From Donghicola tyrosinivorans (lineage in GTDB: Bacteria; Pseudomonadota; Alphaproteobacteria; Rhodobacterales; Rhodobacteraceae), in the NCBI RefSeq assembly GCF_003003355.1, contig NZ_PVTQ01000027.1, positions 1 to 32,349 of the forward strand: a stretch of DNA of 32,349 bases, read 5' to 3'. This document shows positions 8,136 through 15,472 of the stretch, one piece after another; position 1 is the stretch's first letter, and each line of letters starts with the position of its first letter. The notes below the pieces were generated by a model that did not search any database, was not told the origin of the DNA, and worked only from the letters and a program-made list of their open reading frames with translations. The position numbers and the translations under genes are program-made.

Positions 8136-8774
8136 ATGACCCAGATCGACAGCGCCTTTCTTATCCGTTTCTTCCGCCTTGCCTCTGAGCAACTGGAAGC
8201 CGACCGTAGTTACCTGTGCAAACTGGATGGTGCGATTGGTGACGGGGATCACGGCACCTCAATGGCGCTTGGGTTTGCGGCGGTGGTCGAACGTCTGCGC
8301 CGCCCCTTGATGCCAGAGCCACCCACCCCCGACGCTATCCTGACCGAGGCCGCAAAGGCCTTTCTGTCAGAGGTCGGCGCCACCGTTGGCCCTCTTTACG
8401 CCAGCGCGTTCCTGAGCGGCGCGAAATGCTTGGCCGCTGGTCCGCTTGAAACGCGGCAGATCGGCACTTTGATCCGTGCCTTCGCGGACGGCATTCGCAC
8501 CCGTGGCAAGGCCGAGACTGGTGACAAAACCATGCTGGACGTGTGGTATCCCGCTGCTTTGGCCGCCGAGAACGCTTGCGGCGATGGCGCGGCCCTTGCC
8601 GATATCCTCACTGCCATTACCGAGGCCGCCACGGCGGGTCGCGACAGCACCGGCCCGATGATCGCCTCGCGCGGGCGGGCGGCACGGCTGAATGAGCGCA
8701 GCATCGGCCATATCGACCCGGGCGCGGCCAGCGCCGCGCTGATCCTGTCGGTTCTGCCCGAGGTGATCCTCTGA
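8136..8774 (+). CDS. DhaL-type kinase subunit 2, paired with the SorC-DhaK fusion
   Basis: A 212-aa DhaL homologue with Asp31, Asp36 and Asp38 in DGAIGDGDHG, GDKTMLDVW, and an intact nucleotide-lid motif NERSIGHIDPGA. It therefore looks more canonical than DhaL 1. Its TGA overlaps the ATG of the next gene (TGATG at 8772-8776), so it is translationally coupled to the SorC-DhaK fusion and is the natural partner for that DhaK domain. The start has GGAAGG about 13 bases upstream, rather far. It may serve as a second kinase subunit, as a signalling partner, or both. Confidence 0.88.
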   Translation: MTQIDSAFLIRFFRLASEQLEADRSYLCKLDGAIGDGDHGTSMALGFAAVVERLRRPLMPEPPTPDAILTEAAKAFLSEVGATVGPLYASAFLSGAKCLAAGPLETRQIGTLIRAFADGIRTRGKAETGDKTMLDVWYPAALAAENACGDGAALADILTAITEAATAGRDSTGPMIASRGRAARLNERSIGHIDPGAASAALILSVLPEVIL

Positions 8775-10846
8775 TGGCCGCCCCGCGCAAGCGCCCGACC
8801 CGCGAAGCCGGCACCAAACGCCCGCCCCTACGCTTTGGCGAGGATGTGCTGCTGTGGGCCGCGTGGCTTTACTATGAAGAGGGCCTGACCCAAGGCGAGA
8901 TTGCCGACATTCTGGGGGCCTCGCGCCCAACGGTGAATAACTATCTGGCCGATGCCCGCGCCAGCGGTGTGGTCAATATCTCGATCGCGGGGCCGCGCCT
9001 GCGGGCGGTCACCACCGCCCGCGCCTTGGAAGAGCATTTCGGTCTGGGCAGTTGCTATGTGATCCCCAGCGAACGGGGCGAACGGTCGCTTTATGACAGC
9101 TTGGGCTCGATGGCGGCGCAGGCGCTGCCGTCCTATGTGTTCTCGGGCGATGTGGTGGGCATATCATGGGGCCGCACCATGCTGGCGCTGGCCAATGCAA
9201 CGCCCGATAGCAGCTATAGCGATGTCACAGTGGTGCAGGCCACCGGCGGCACTACGGCGGCGATCACCTACACGCCCGAGGCTTGCGCCACCCGTCTGGC
9301 GGACCGCCTGAAGGCCAATTTTATTCCCCTGTCCGCGCCCGCCATCGTCAGTTCCGGCCAAGCGCGGCAAATCCTTGAAACTGAACCCGTCATCGCCGAG
9401 CAACTGGCCCATCACACCCGCATGAACCGCGTGTTTCTGGGCGTCTCCAGTCTGCGGCAGAACTCGACCATCCACACCAGTGGCTTCTTTGAGCCGGGTT
9501 TGCAGTCGTCATACGCGGCTGGGGTCGGCAGCATTCTGGGCCGTATCATTGATGCCCAAGGCGATGAGGTAGACGGCCCCCTGAAGGACCGCACCATCGG
9601 CATGGGGCTGGATCAGTTGCGGCAGGTCTCAACCCGCGTTCTGGTCGCGGGCGGCTATGACAAAATCCCCGCCATTCTGGCTGCCATGCGCGGGGGCTAT
9701 GTCAGCGAGTTGATCACCGATCTGGACACCGCCGAAGGCATCTTGCGGGCGGATGGCGTGGAAATGGACACCCTGCGCCCCGCCAAAACGCCGAAAGCCA
9801 AGTCTAACGACGACAGTACCGAGGCCACCCGCAGCCGGATCAAGAAATTCATCAACGCCCCCGACACCATCGTGACCCAAGCGATGGAGGGGGCCTTTGC
9901 CGCCCATCCCGATCTGATCGCGCCGATTGACGGCTCGCTTCGGGCGGTGCGCTCGGTCTCGGAAAAGCCTGCGGGCAAGGTAGGCATCGTGATCGGCGGC
10001 GGCGCGGGCCACGAACCCAGCTTCATCGGCTTTGCAGGGCAAGGGCTGGCGGATGCGGTGGCGGTGGGGAACATCTTTGCCTCGCCCCCGCCCGACCGGA
10101 TTCTGACCTGCACGCAGGACGTAGATCGGGGCGCGGGGGTTCTGTACATCTACGGCAATTACACCGGCGACGTGATGAACTTTGACATGGCTTCAGAGCT
10201 TGCCCGCCTTGACGGGATCGAGGTGCGCACGGTTGTCACCACAGACGATATCGCCTCGGCTCCGCTGGACAGCCGCCGCACGCGGCGCGGGACCGGCGGC
10301 AATATCTTTACCTTCAAGGTCGCGGGCGCGGCCAGTGCGCGGATGATGCCACTGCCCGAGGTCACGCGTCTGGCGCAAAAGGCCAATGACGCCTGTCTGA
10401 CCGTGGGCGTCGCGTTGGAATCCTGCGCCATGCCTGACACCATGCGCCCTAGTTTCACCATCCCCGATGATGAGATCGAGTTCGGCGTTGGCGTTCACGG
10501 CGAGCCGGGCATGACACGCCTGCCCCTAGCCCCCGCTGACCGGATCGTGGACCGCATCTGCGACAAGATCTTTGACGAGATGCACCTGACCACGGGCCAG
10601 CGCGTGGCGGTGCTGGTCAATTCGCTTGGGGCCACCCCGCAGATGGAACTGTTCGTGCTGAACCGCCGCCTGAACGAACGTCTTGCCGCACGCGGCGCGG
10701 TGGTGGTGAAGACGCTGGTCGGGAACTACTGCACTTCGCTGGACATGGTGGGGGCGTCGATCACGATCATGGCGCTGGATACAGAGCTTGAGGATTTGCT
10801 GGCCGATCCCTGTCATGGCTTTGGCTGGCAGCAGACACGGGCCTAG
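8774..10846 (+). CDS. Fusion of SorC-type transcription regulator and DhaK kinase domain
   Basis: A 690-aa two-part protein. Residues 24-68 form a helix-turn-helix (WLYYEEGLTQGEIADILGAS, then RPTVNNYLADAR). Residues ~75-335 match the sugar-binding effector domain of SorC/DeoR-type regulators. A short polar linker (~336-355) leads to a complete DhaK domain (356-690). The DhaK part keeps the substrate residues: His413 in GGGAGHEP, Asp466 in GNYTGD, and the covalent-binding His575 in GVHGEPG. It therefore looks catalytically competent rather than a relic. It is the last gene of the polyol operon, coupled to DhaL 2. It probably controls the operon while also binding, and perhaps phosphorylating, the ketose. 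I recall this domain order as an annotated but uncharacterised type. Confidence 0.9.
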   Translation: MAAPRKRPTREAGTKRPPLRFGEDVLLWAAWLYYEEGLTQGEIADILGASRPTVNNYLADARASGVVNISIAGPRLRAVTTARALEEHFGLGSCYVIPSERGERSLYDSLGSMAAQALPSYVFSGDVVGISWGRTMLALANATPDSSYSDVTVVQATGGTTAAITYTPEACATRLADRLKANFIPLSAPAIVSSGQARQILETEPVIAEQLAHHTRMNRVFLGVSSLRQNSTIHTSGFFEPGLQSSYAAGVGSILGRIIDAQGDEVDGPLKDRTIGMGLDQLRQVSTRVLVAGGYDKIPAILAAMRGGYVSELITDLDTAEGILRADGVEMDTLRPAKTPKAKSNDDSTEATRSRIKKFINAPDTIVTQAMEGAFAAHPDLIAPIDGSLRAVRSVSEKPAGKVGIVIGGGAGHEPSFIGFAGQGLADAVAVGNIFASPPPDRILTCTQDVDRGAGVLYIYGNYTGDVMNFDMASELARLDGIEVRTVVTTDDIASAPLDSRRTRRGTGGNIFTFKVAGAASARMMPLPEVTRLAQKANDACLTVGVALESCAMPDTMRPSFTIPDDEIEFGVGVHGEPGMTRLPLAPADRIVDRICDKIFDEMHLTTGQRVAVLVNSLGATPQMELFVLNRRLNERLAARGAVVVKTLVGNYCTSLDMVGASITIMALDTELEDLLADPCHGFGWQQTRA

Positions 10847-10859
10847 CCCCGTCTGAATT

Positions 10860-10889
10860 GCGCGATCCGGACGAAATGGCGGATCGCGC
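10860..10889. terminator. Convergent terminator stem-loop
   Basis: GCGCGATCCG (10860-10869) and CGGATCGCGC (10880-10889) form a perfect 10-bp stem with a 10-nt loop. It lies between the plus-strand fusion gene and the minus-strand regulator ending at 10905. There is no strong T-run on either side. Confidence 0.55.
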
Positions 10890-10904
10890 GAAAGGGGCAT
10901 TCCC

Positions 10905-11456
10905 CTAGCTGGCCGCAGCCTTTGGCTGGTCTTCTGTCTGGTCCTGCGACCGTTCGGCGGCGCGGGACAAAAGCTCTTCAACGAAATAACTAACAAATTG
11001 CGGATGACCCGCCACATTGGCCTTGCTGTAAATACTGGCCAATTGGGCACGAATGGTACCCGCAGCCCGCCCGCGCAGCTCTGCGATTTCGCGGATGTCG
11101 CAGCCCTTAAGCGCCAGAAAGCCCACGTCGCGTTCAGCGTCGGTCAGGGACCAGCTGTCGAACTGACGTTCGATGAACCGCACGAAATCACCCGAGGCCA
11201 CCTCAAGCGCACGGCCCTGCATCTCCATCTCGCGCAGGGTCCAGCGCAATTGCGCCACTGAGAGGACGATCCCGATCAGCAGGACGCTGGTCACCAGTGC
11301 CTCAAGCACCGAATGGGCCCCCAGCGCCGTGGTCCAGAGGTCGGCGGTCACGTCTGCCACAAAGAACAGGGCCGCGACCGCTTGCAGAACGATGAACGAC
11401 GCAAGGGCGATCGGGAAGGATCGCCCTTTTGCCGGTAGTGTCACAGGCCAACCCAT
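10905..11456 (-). CDS. Membrane-anchored LuxR-type regulator
   Basis: A 183-aa protein. Two hydrophobic segments (about residues 14-34 and 46-68) are followed by a coiled linker and a LuxR/GerE-like helix-turn-helix (about 105-165). The DNA-binding part begins WSLTDAERDVGFLALKG and includes a recognition region around GTIRAQLASIYSKA. The C-terminus is polar and Ala-rich. The ATG at 11456 overlaps the cytochrome stop (TGATG), so the two are coupled. It probably senses a membrane or redox signal and regulates this small PepSY-cytochrome operon or other genes; neither ligand nor target is visible. Confidence 0.75.
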   Translation of the reverse strand: MGWPVTLPAKGRSFPIALASFIVLQAVAALFFVADVTADLWTTALGAHSVLEALVTSVLLIGIVLSVAQLRWTLREMEMQGRALEVASGDFVRFIERQFDSWSLTDAERDVGFLALKGCDIREIAELRGRAAGTIRAQLASIYSKANVAGHPQFVSYFVEELLSRAAERSQDQTEDQPKAAAS

Positions 11457-12100
11457 CAGGACCGGCCCCGTATCATCGGGCGAACCAGATTGCGCTTTAA
11501 GGCCATGCTTTCCACGGCCACACCAGCCACATGCACCACTGCCAGAACCAGCATCAGGTTTGCAGCCAGTTCATGGACCTCTTTGATCAGGCGGCTCAAG
11601 GACATATCCTCCGAATGCGCGTCCCCCTCAGTGGCGTTGTTCACCAGAACAGACCAGTCTCCGGCAGCGACGGCGGCTTTTTCCTCGGTGATCGTAACGG
11701 GGTTTTTCCACTCTGTCATTTGCAACCCTGTCGCAATGACAAGGGCCAGCGACAGCCAGAGCGCATAGACCATGATCGCCCCTGCCGGATTGTGCGAAGG
11801 GTGTTCGCGCACCCTACCCCGCAGCAGCGATAACACGTGCGCCACCGCCCGTCGCGGATCAGGAAGAAAGGACGCAAATCGCGCCTCTCGCGGGCCGACA
11901 AAGCCCCAAAGAATGCGTAGAGCCAGCACCACCAGTGCGATCCAGCCGATCCACACATGCACCGTCCCGCCAGGTTTCGAGATCAGCCCGTTCCACAGCA
12001 CCGCGCCCGCGATCACCCAATGGGTGATCCGGACCAGCGGGTCCCACGGGTCTGGGGGGGCAATCTCTGCCCCTCCCCGTTTGGTCGTGGCCAAAGACAT
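11456..12100 (-). CDS. Cytochrome b561-type membrane electron carrier
   Basis: A 214-aa protein of the Ni/Fe-hydrogenase b-type cytochrome / cytochrome b561 family (PF01292-like), with four transmembrane helices. Four helix histidines can ligate two b hemes: His27 (RITHW), His48 (GTVHVWIG), His176 (EVHELAA) and His190. It should move electrons between the quinone pool and a periplasmic or soluble partner. The start ATG at 12100 lies one base from the PepSY stop (TGA at 12102-12104). An upstream extension of the frame only mirrors the PepSY gene. The adjacent PepSY protein is a common companion of such cytochromes. Confidence 0.85.
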   Translation of the reverse strand: MSLATTKRGGAEIAPPDPWDPLVRITHWVIAGAVLWNGLISKPGGTVHVWIGWIALVVLALRILWGFVGPREARFASFLPDPRRAVAHVLSLLRGRVREHPSHNPAGAIMVYALWLSLALVIATGLQMTEWKNPVTITEEKAAVAAGDWSVLVNNATEGDAHSEDMSLSRLIKEVHELAANLMLVLAVVHVAGVAVESMALKRNLVRPMIRGRS

Positions 12101-12101
12101 A

Positions 12102-12362
12102 TCAATCTTCGTCCTTGATTTCGACCACAGCGCCCGATTGCGGGTCGATGTAGACTTCCCACTCTTTACCGGCCTCATCGTTGCACTTGGCTTCGATCTT
12201 GCCGCCTTCGGCTTCGAATTCGTGCACGGTGCAGCCCTTCTCGGCCAGCGCAGCGGTGGCGTCGGTGGGGTTGGTGCCGACCACGTCACCAATGACGGGC
12301 ATCGCGAAAGCGCTGATGGGGGCAACGGTCAGGGTCAGGGCGAGCAGCAGTTTCTTGGACAT
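12102..12362 (-). CDS. Small secreted PepSY-like protein
   Basis: An 86-aa precursor. A signal peptide MSKKLLLALTLTVAPISAFA is followed by a ~66-aa PepSY-like fold with the typical ending EWEVYIDPQSGAVVEI. One cysteine pair (GCTVHEF and AKCNDE) could form a disulfide. The ATG at 12362 is preceded by AAAGGAAA. It heads the operon with the cytochrome and LuxR-type regulator and probably acts in the periplasm beside the cytochrome. PepSY domains are generally thought to be inhibitory or binding modules; a specific role cannot be given. Confidence 0.8.
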   Translation of the reverse strand: MSKKLLLALTLTVAPISAFAMPVIGDVVGTNPTDATAALAEKGCTVHEFEAEGGKIEAKCNDEAGKEWEVYIDPQSGAVVEIKDED

Positions 12363-12462
12363 CAGATTTCCTTTCCAGTGTGTCGTGTCACCAATGCGGC
12401 GACATGAGGAAAGGAATGGCGATGCACCGACCGTAAAACCATTGAACAAACGCGTAATTTTG

Positions 12463-12488
12463 ACCGCATAAGCGGCTGCTTATCCGGT
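12463..12488. promoter_or_regulatory. 26-bp dyad upstream of the PepSY operon, candidate operator
   Basis: ACCGCATAAGC (12463-12473) and GCTTATCCGGT (12478-12488) are inverted repeats matching at 10 of 11 positions, with a 4-bp centre. The dyad lies about 100-125 bp upstream of ATG 12362 on the minus strand. A response regulator or the LuxR-type protein of this operon could bind it; this is inference. Confidence 0.4.
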
Positions 12489-12575
12489 TAAACTATTGTT
12501 GATGCGGGGGTATCTTTTAAATGAGCCTTACGCCCGAAGGGACGTTCCGAATTTTGGTGCCTGCGCCAAGGCGTA

Positions 12576-12597
12576 AAGGGGGCGTCGTCGCCCCCTT
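12576..12597 (-). terminator. Rho-independent terminator of the azoreductase-hydrolase unit
   Basis: AAGGGGGCG (12576-12584) and CGCCCCCTT (12589-12597) form a perfect 9-bp stem with a 4-nt loop, 35 bp beyond the azoreductase stop. On the minus strand the stem ends in CCCCCTTTA. Confidence 0.7.
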
Positions 12598-12631
12598 CTT
12601 TGATAAATGCCTATGTAGCCTGACCGTAGCT

Positions 12632-13261
12632 TCAGGCCGGTTGCGGCGCCAAACCTTTTGCCTTTTCAACGGCTCTGGCCTGATCGCCCACCGGATCGGG
12701 CGTCAAAAGCGAGGGCTGGAACCGCAGGGCCTTCACCTCGGTCACGCCAATGAAATCCAGCCACCAGCTAAGGTAGGTCGAGTGGAAATCCATCCCGTAC
12801 TTCGCGGGCGCGCCCGGCGCATAGACGCCCGAGGTGAAAAAGACCCGCGCGCTTTTGCCTTCCAGCAGGCCGAAATATCCCTTGTCGGGATCAAAGCCGA
12901 ACAGCAGGCCAGGCTGGGTGATGATGTCGATATAGTGCTTCAGTTTATAGGGAACGCCGCCATTCCACATGGGAACGGACAGAACATATTCGTCCGCGTC
13001 GGTGAATCGCTGGGTAATCGCGACGATCTGGTCCCAAGCGCTTTGCCGCGTGGCATCCATTTCGCCGACCCCGAAGAAGGTCATCTTCGCGGCGGCCTTG
13101 TCGCCGTCGAATTCCGGCAGGTCCGCACGCCACAGATCAAGGCGATCAATGGTCAGGTTGGGCTCGGCGGCTTGGCGGGCGACCAGATAGGCCTCGGCCA
13201 GCTTGCCGGACTGAGACATCTCGGCCCGCGGCGAGGCGGCAATGTAAAGAATTCGGGTCAT
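12632..13261 (-). CDS. azoR: FMN-dependent NADH:quinone oxidoreductase / azoreductase
   Basis: A 209-aa flavodoxin-like protein of the AzoR/AcpD family (E. coli AzoR is 201 aa). The FMN phosphate loop is ILYIAASPRAEMSQSGKLA (about residues 4-22). The conserved block PMWNGGVPYKLKHYIDI (about 98-114) and a later FFTSGVY loop (about 145-151) are also present. It reduces quinones and azo compounds with NAD(P)H as a cytosolic dimer. The start ATG at 13261 follows AAAGGACC. It lies 40 bp downstream of the alpha/beta hydrolase on the same strand; the pair is probably controlled by the divergent CGNR regulator in response to an electrophilic or aromatic compound. Confidence 0.85.
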   Translation of the reverse strand: MTRILYIAASPRAEMSQSGKLAEAYLVARQAAEPNLTIDRLDLWRADLPEFDGDKAAAKMTFFGVGEMDATRQSAWDQIVAITQRFTDADEYVLSVPMWNGGVPYKLKHYIDIITQPGLLFGFDPDKGYFGLLEGKSARVFFTSGVYAPGAPAKYGMDFHSTYLSWWLDFIGVTEVKALRFQPSLLTPDPVGDQARAVEKAKGLAPQPA

Positions 13262-13301
13262 ATGATTGGTCCTTTCTAGGTTGGTAGGTGGAAAGCGGGG
13301 A

Positions 13302-14228
13302 TCACCGGCCCATCGTCGCCAGAATGGCCGCGCCGATTTCGTCGGCATGGGTTTCCAGCGCGAAGTGGCCGGCGTCGTAGAGATAGGTGGCCGCATCCGG
13401 CAGCAGGTTTTGCAGCCCCTTGACCGCCTCAAGCGTGAAGAAGGGATCGTTCTGGCCCCAGACAATCAACGTTTCAGGGCGGGCGCTGGCCAGATAGTCC
13501 TGCCAGTCGGGATAGGCGGCGACGTTGTCCTGATAGCTCCAGAGGTATTCCAGCTGGATTGCGTCATTGCCGTCCCGATCCAGCCCCGCCTGATCATGGG
13601 TCCACGCGTCAGGGCTGAGGCGCTGAAGGTCGGTGCTGCCGTGCTCATACTGCCAGCGGGTGGTTTGCGGATGCAGGAACTGCCGCAAGGGGGCCTCGGT
13701 CTGGGGCGTCCGCTCGGCCCAGAAGGGCGCAAATTGGGCCACCACATCGGGCGACCAGCCTTCCACGTGGATGGTGGCGTTCTGGAAAATCAGGCCAGAG
13801 ATGCGTTCGGGGTGCGTCATTGCCAGACGCATGCCCACTGGGCCACCATAATCCTGCATGTAAAGGGTGTATTCCGTCAGCCCTAAGCCTTCGGTGAAGG
13901 TCTCCATGGTCTGGGCCAGGGTCTGAAAGTCATAGGCATAGCCCGCTGCATCAGGCGCATCTGATTGGCCAAAGCCCGGATAGTCGGGGGCAATCACGTG
14001 GAACCGCTTGGATAGGATCGGGATCAGGTCGCGGTACATATGCGATGAGGACGGAAACCCATGCAGCAGCAACATGACAGGCGCATCGGGGGCGCCCGCC
14101 TCTCGATAGAAAATGGACAGGCCATCAACCTGTTGGTGGTGATAGGTGACGGCTTCGGTCGCGCCAGCGCCAGTGGCTGTGGTGGCAAGACCCGCCAGCG
14201 CAAGCGCGGCGAAGGGAAGTGGTTGCAT
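13302..14228 (-). CDS. Secreted alpha/beta hydrolase, epoxide hydrolase / dehalogenase type
   Basis: A 308-aa protein with an N-terminal signal peptide (hydrophobic residues 4-20, cleavage near AGATEA). The alpha/beta hydrolase core has the oxyanion motif HGFPSSS (56-62). The nucleophile is an aspartate, Asp126 in MQDYGGPVG, not serine. Asp261 (GQNDPFF) and His288 (DAGHFALE) complete the triad. An Asp nucleophile with HGxP points to epoxide hydrolases or haloalkane dehalogenases rather than esterases. Periplasmic export is less usual for these. It is the first gene of the minus-strand unit with azoR and is preceded by the four-site regulatory region shared with the CGNR regulator. Substrate unknown. 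Confidence 0.82.
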   Translation of the reverse strand: MQPLPFAALALAGLATTATGAGATEAVTYHHQQVDGLSIFYREAGAPDAPVMLLLHGFPSSSHMYRDLIPILSKRFHVIAPDYPGFGQSDAPDAAGYAYDFQTLAQTMETFTEGLGLTEYTLYMQDYGGPVGMRLAMTHPERISGLIFQNATIHVEGWSPDVVAQFAPFWAERTPQTEAPLRQFLHPQTTRWQYEHGSTDLQRLSPDAWTHDQAGLDRDGNDAIQLEYLWSYQDNVAAYPDWQDYLASARPETLIVWGQNDPFFTLEAVKGLQNLLPDAATYLYDAGHFALETHADEIGAAILATMGR

Positions 14229-14246
14229 TGGCTGTGCCTTTTCAGC

Positions 14247-14350
14247 GTAACTGTTAAAATTTAATTTAGACAGTGACTGAGTAACTTTTAAAAACTGGTT
14301 TAGCCAGTTACTTTAAGGTGAGCGGCTGTGTGATATGGTAACTGGCAAAA
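14247..14350. promoter_or_regulatory. Four-copy motif array in the divergent hydrolase/CGNR promoter
   Basis: Four copies share GTAACT(G/T) followed by an A-rich end: 14247-14259 (GTAACTGTTAAAA), 14281-14293 (GTAACTTTTAAAA), 14297-14311 on the opposite strand (GTAACTGGCTAAACC) and 14338-14350 (GTAACTGGCAAAA). Copies 2 and 3 face each other and contain a 6-bp dyad AACTGG/CCAGTT at 14293-14309. The likely binder is the CGNR protein encoded next. Confidence 0.55.
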
Positions 14351-14408
14351 GCGCCCGATAAGGGTTATCGACAGAAGGTTGCGCCCCGCCCTCCAGACCG
14401 GAGTTCCC

Positions 14409-15017
14409 ATGACCCGAGAGACCAGACCTGCCCCTTTCTTTGTCGGTGAACATCCGGCGCTGGACCTGTTGAACTCGGTCGCGACACCGCACACGGCGCG
14501 GTTCGACTGGCTAGAGACGGGCGCGGATTTGCTGGATTGGATGATCGCGGCGAAGCTAGCGTCAGAGGCTGAATTGGCCCCGTTCCGCACCCCCGCCTGC
14601 GCCGATGCGCTTGAGGCTGCGCGGCAACAGATCGTCACCTTCCGTGAGGACTTCCGCACCTTTATCGAAGGGGTGTGCGGGGCACCGCTATGCGCCTCGG
14701 ATCATCCAATGATCGGGCAGATCAACGGCATTCTGCCCAAGGGTGCGCGCTATTTGCAGATTACCAAGGCGGGTCCTGAGCAGACCTTTGCCCTAGCGGA
14801 CCGGCACCGGCTTGATGCCCCTGATGCTCTGATCCAGCCCATCGCCGCTGCAGCCGCCCATCTGATCTGCGAGGGGGATTTTCGCTATATCCGCAACTGC
14901 GAAGGGCCCACATGCACGCTCTATTTTCTGGATGTGAGCAAGAACCACAAACGGCGCTGGTGCTCGATGGAGGTGTGCGGCAATCGGGCCAAAGCGGCGG
15001 CCTATCGCAACCGCTAG
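14409..15017 (+). CDS. CGNR zinc-finger transcription regulator (ABATE domain)
   Basis: A 202-aa protein. The N-terminal ABATE-type domain opens with PFFVGEHPALDLLNSVA (about residues 9-25). The C-terminal zinc finger has Cys164, Cys169, Cys185 and Cys190, with the family signature CGNR at 190-193 and a basic tail for DNA contact. Such proteins are small one-component regulators, often next to stress or detoxification genes. The chosen ATG at 14409 has GGAG five bases upstream; a TTG 30 bases earlier is in frame but weaker. It is divergent from the hydrolase-azoR unit across an array of four repeated motifs, so autoregulation and control of that unit are likely. The ligand is unknown. Confidence 0.85.
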   Translation: MTRETRPAPFFVGEHPALDLLNSVATPHTARFDWLETGADLLDWMIAAKLASEAELAPFRTPACADALEAARQQIVTFREDFRTFIEGVCGAPLCASDHPMIGQINGILPKGARYLQITKAGPEQTFALADRHRLDAPDALIQPIAAAAAHLICEGDFRYIRNCEGPTCTLYFLDVSKNHKRRWCSMEVCGNRAKAAAYRNR

Positions 15018-15098
15018 AAGACGCGCAGCGGAGGGCAGTGGCAGGCACGGCGGATCGGTGCTAGATCAAAGGCAACTTACGGGAAAAGGAAGACGGGC

Positions 15099-15428
15099 AT
15101 GATCAAGCCGACCTCATCGTTCAAGGACAATCTGGCTTTGCTGCCCGCCATTGACGGAGTTGCCGCGATCGAGGTGCTGGATGCCTCGGGCGCGGTTGTT
15201 GACACGATCCCGAACCAGCCGGGAAAAAAGGGCTCGGTCGCGGTATATCAGTACTTGCATCAGACCTTTGGCAGCCTGAACGCTGATGCTGCCACCCACG
15301 GGATGGCGGTCTTTGCCGAACATACCGCCGATGCCGAGGCCCGCCCCGGCGCCCATCCGAACATCGACCGCTTGATGGTGATCGCGAACGGTGGTGCGCC
15401 GCTAACGGTGCGTATTATCGCGGAATAA
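15099..15428 (+). CDS. DUF2322-like small protein
   Basis: A 109-aa soluble protein beginning MIKPTSSFKDNLALLPAID. It has alternating strand-like segments (AAIEVLDASGAVVDTIP, then GKKGSVAVYQYL) and an ending LTVRIIAE. Overall it resembles the uncharacterised DUF2322 family (about 100 aa), judged from memory. GGAAG precedes the ATG. It follows the CGNR regulator by 81 bp on the same strand and is closed by a stem-loop at 15437-15458. No function can be assigned. Confidence 0.6.
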   Translation: MIKPTSSFKDNLALLPAIDGVAAIEVLDASGAVVDTIPNQPGKKGSVAVYQYLHQTFGSLNADAATHGMAVFAEHTADAEARPGAHPNIDRLMVIANGGAPLTVRIIAE

Positions 15429-15436
15429 TCCCGCAA

Positions 15437-15458
15437 GGGCGGCTCGTTAGACCCGCCC
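15437..15458. terminator. Convergent terminator stem-loop
   Basis: GGGCGG (15437-15442) and CCGCCC (15453-15458) form a 6-bp stem with a 10-nt loop, followed on the plus strand by CTTAAAC. It lies between the plus-strand DUF2322-like gene and the minus-strand SDR ending at 15473. Confidence 0.45.
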
Positions 15459-15472
15459 CTTAAACTCTGTCA

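Noticed and set aside
6448-10846. A PTS-dependent dihydroxyacetone kinase system
   Set aside because: No DhaM or other PTS phosphocarrier gene is present nearby; an ATP-dependent DhaKL is the simpler reading.
12101-12325. N-terminal extension of the cytochrome b561 frame
   Set aside because: The added residues overlap the PepSY gene and are Pro/Arg-rich with no helix; the ATG at 12100 directly precedes the family's first conserved region.
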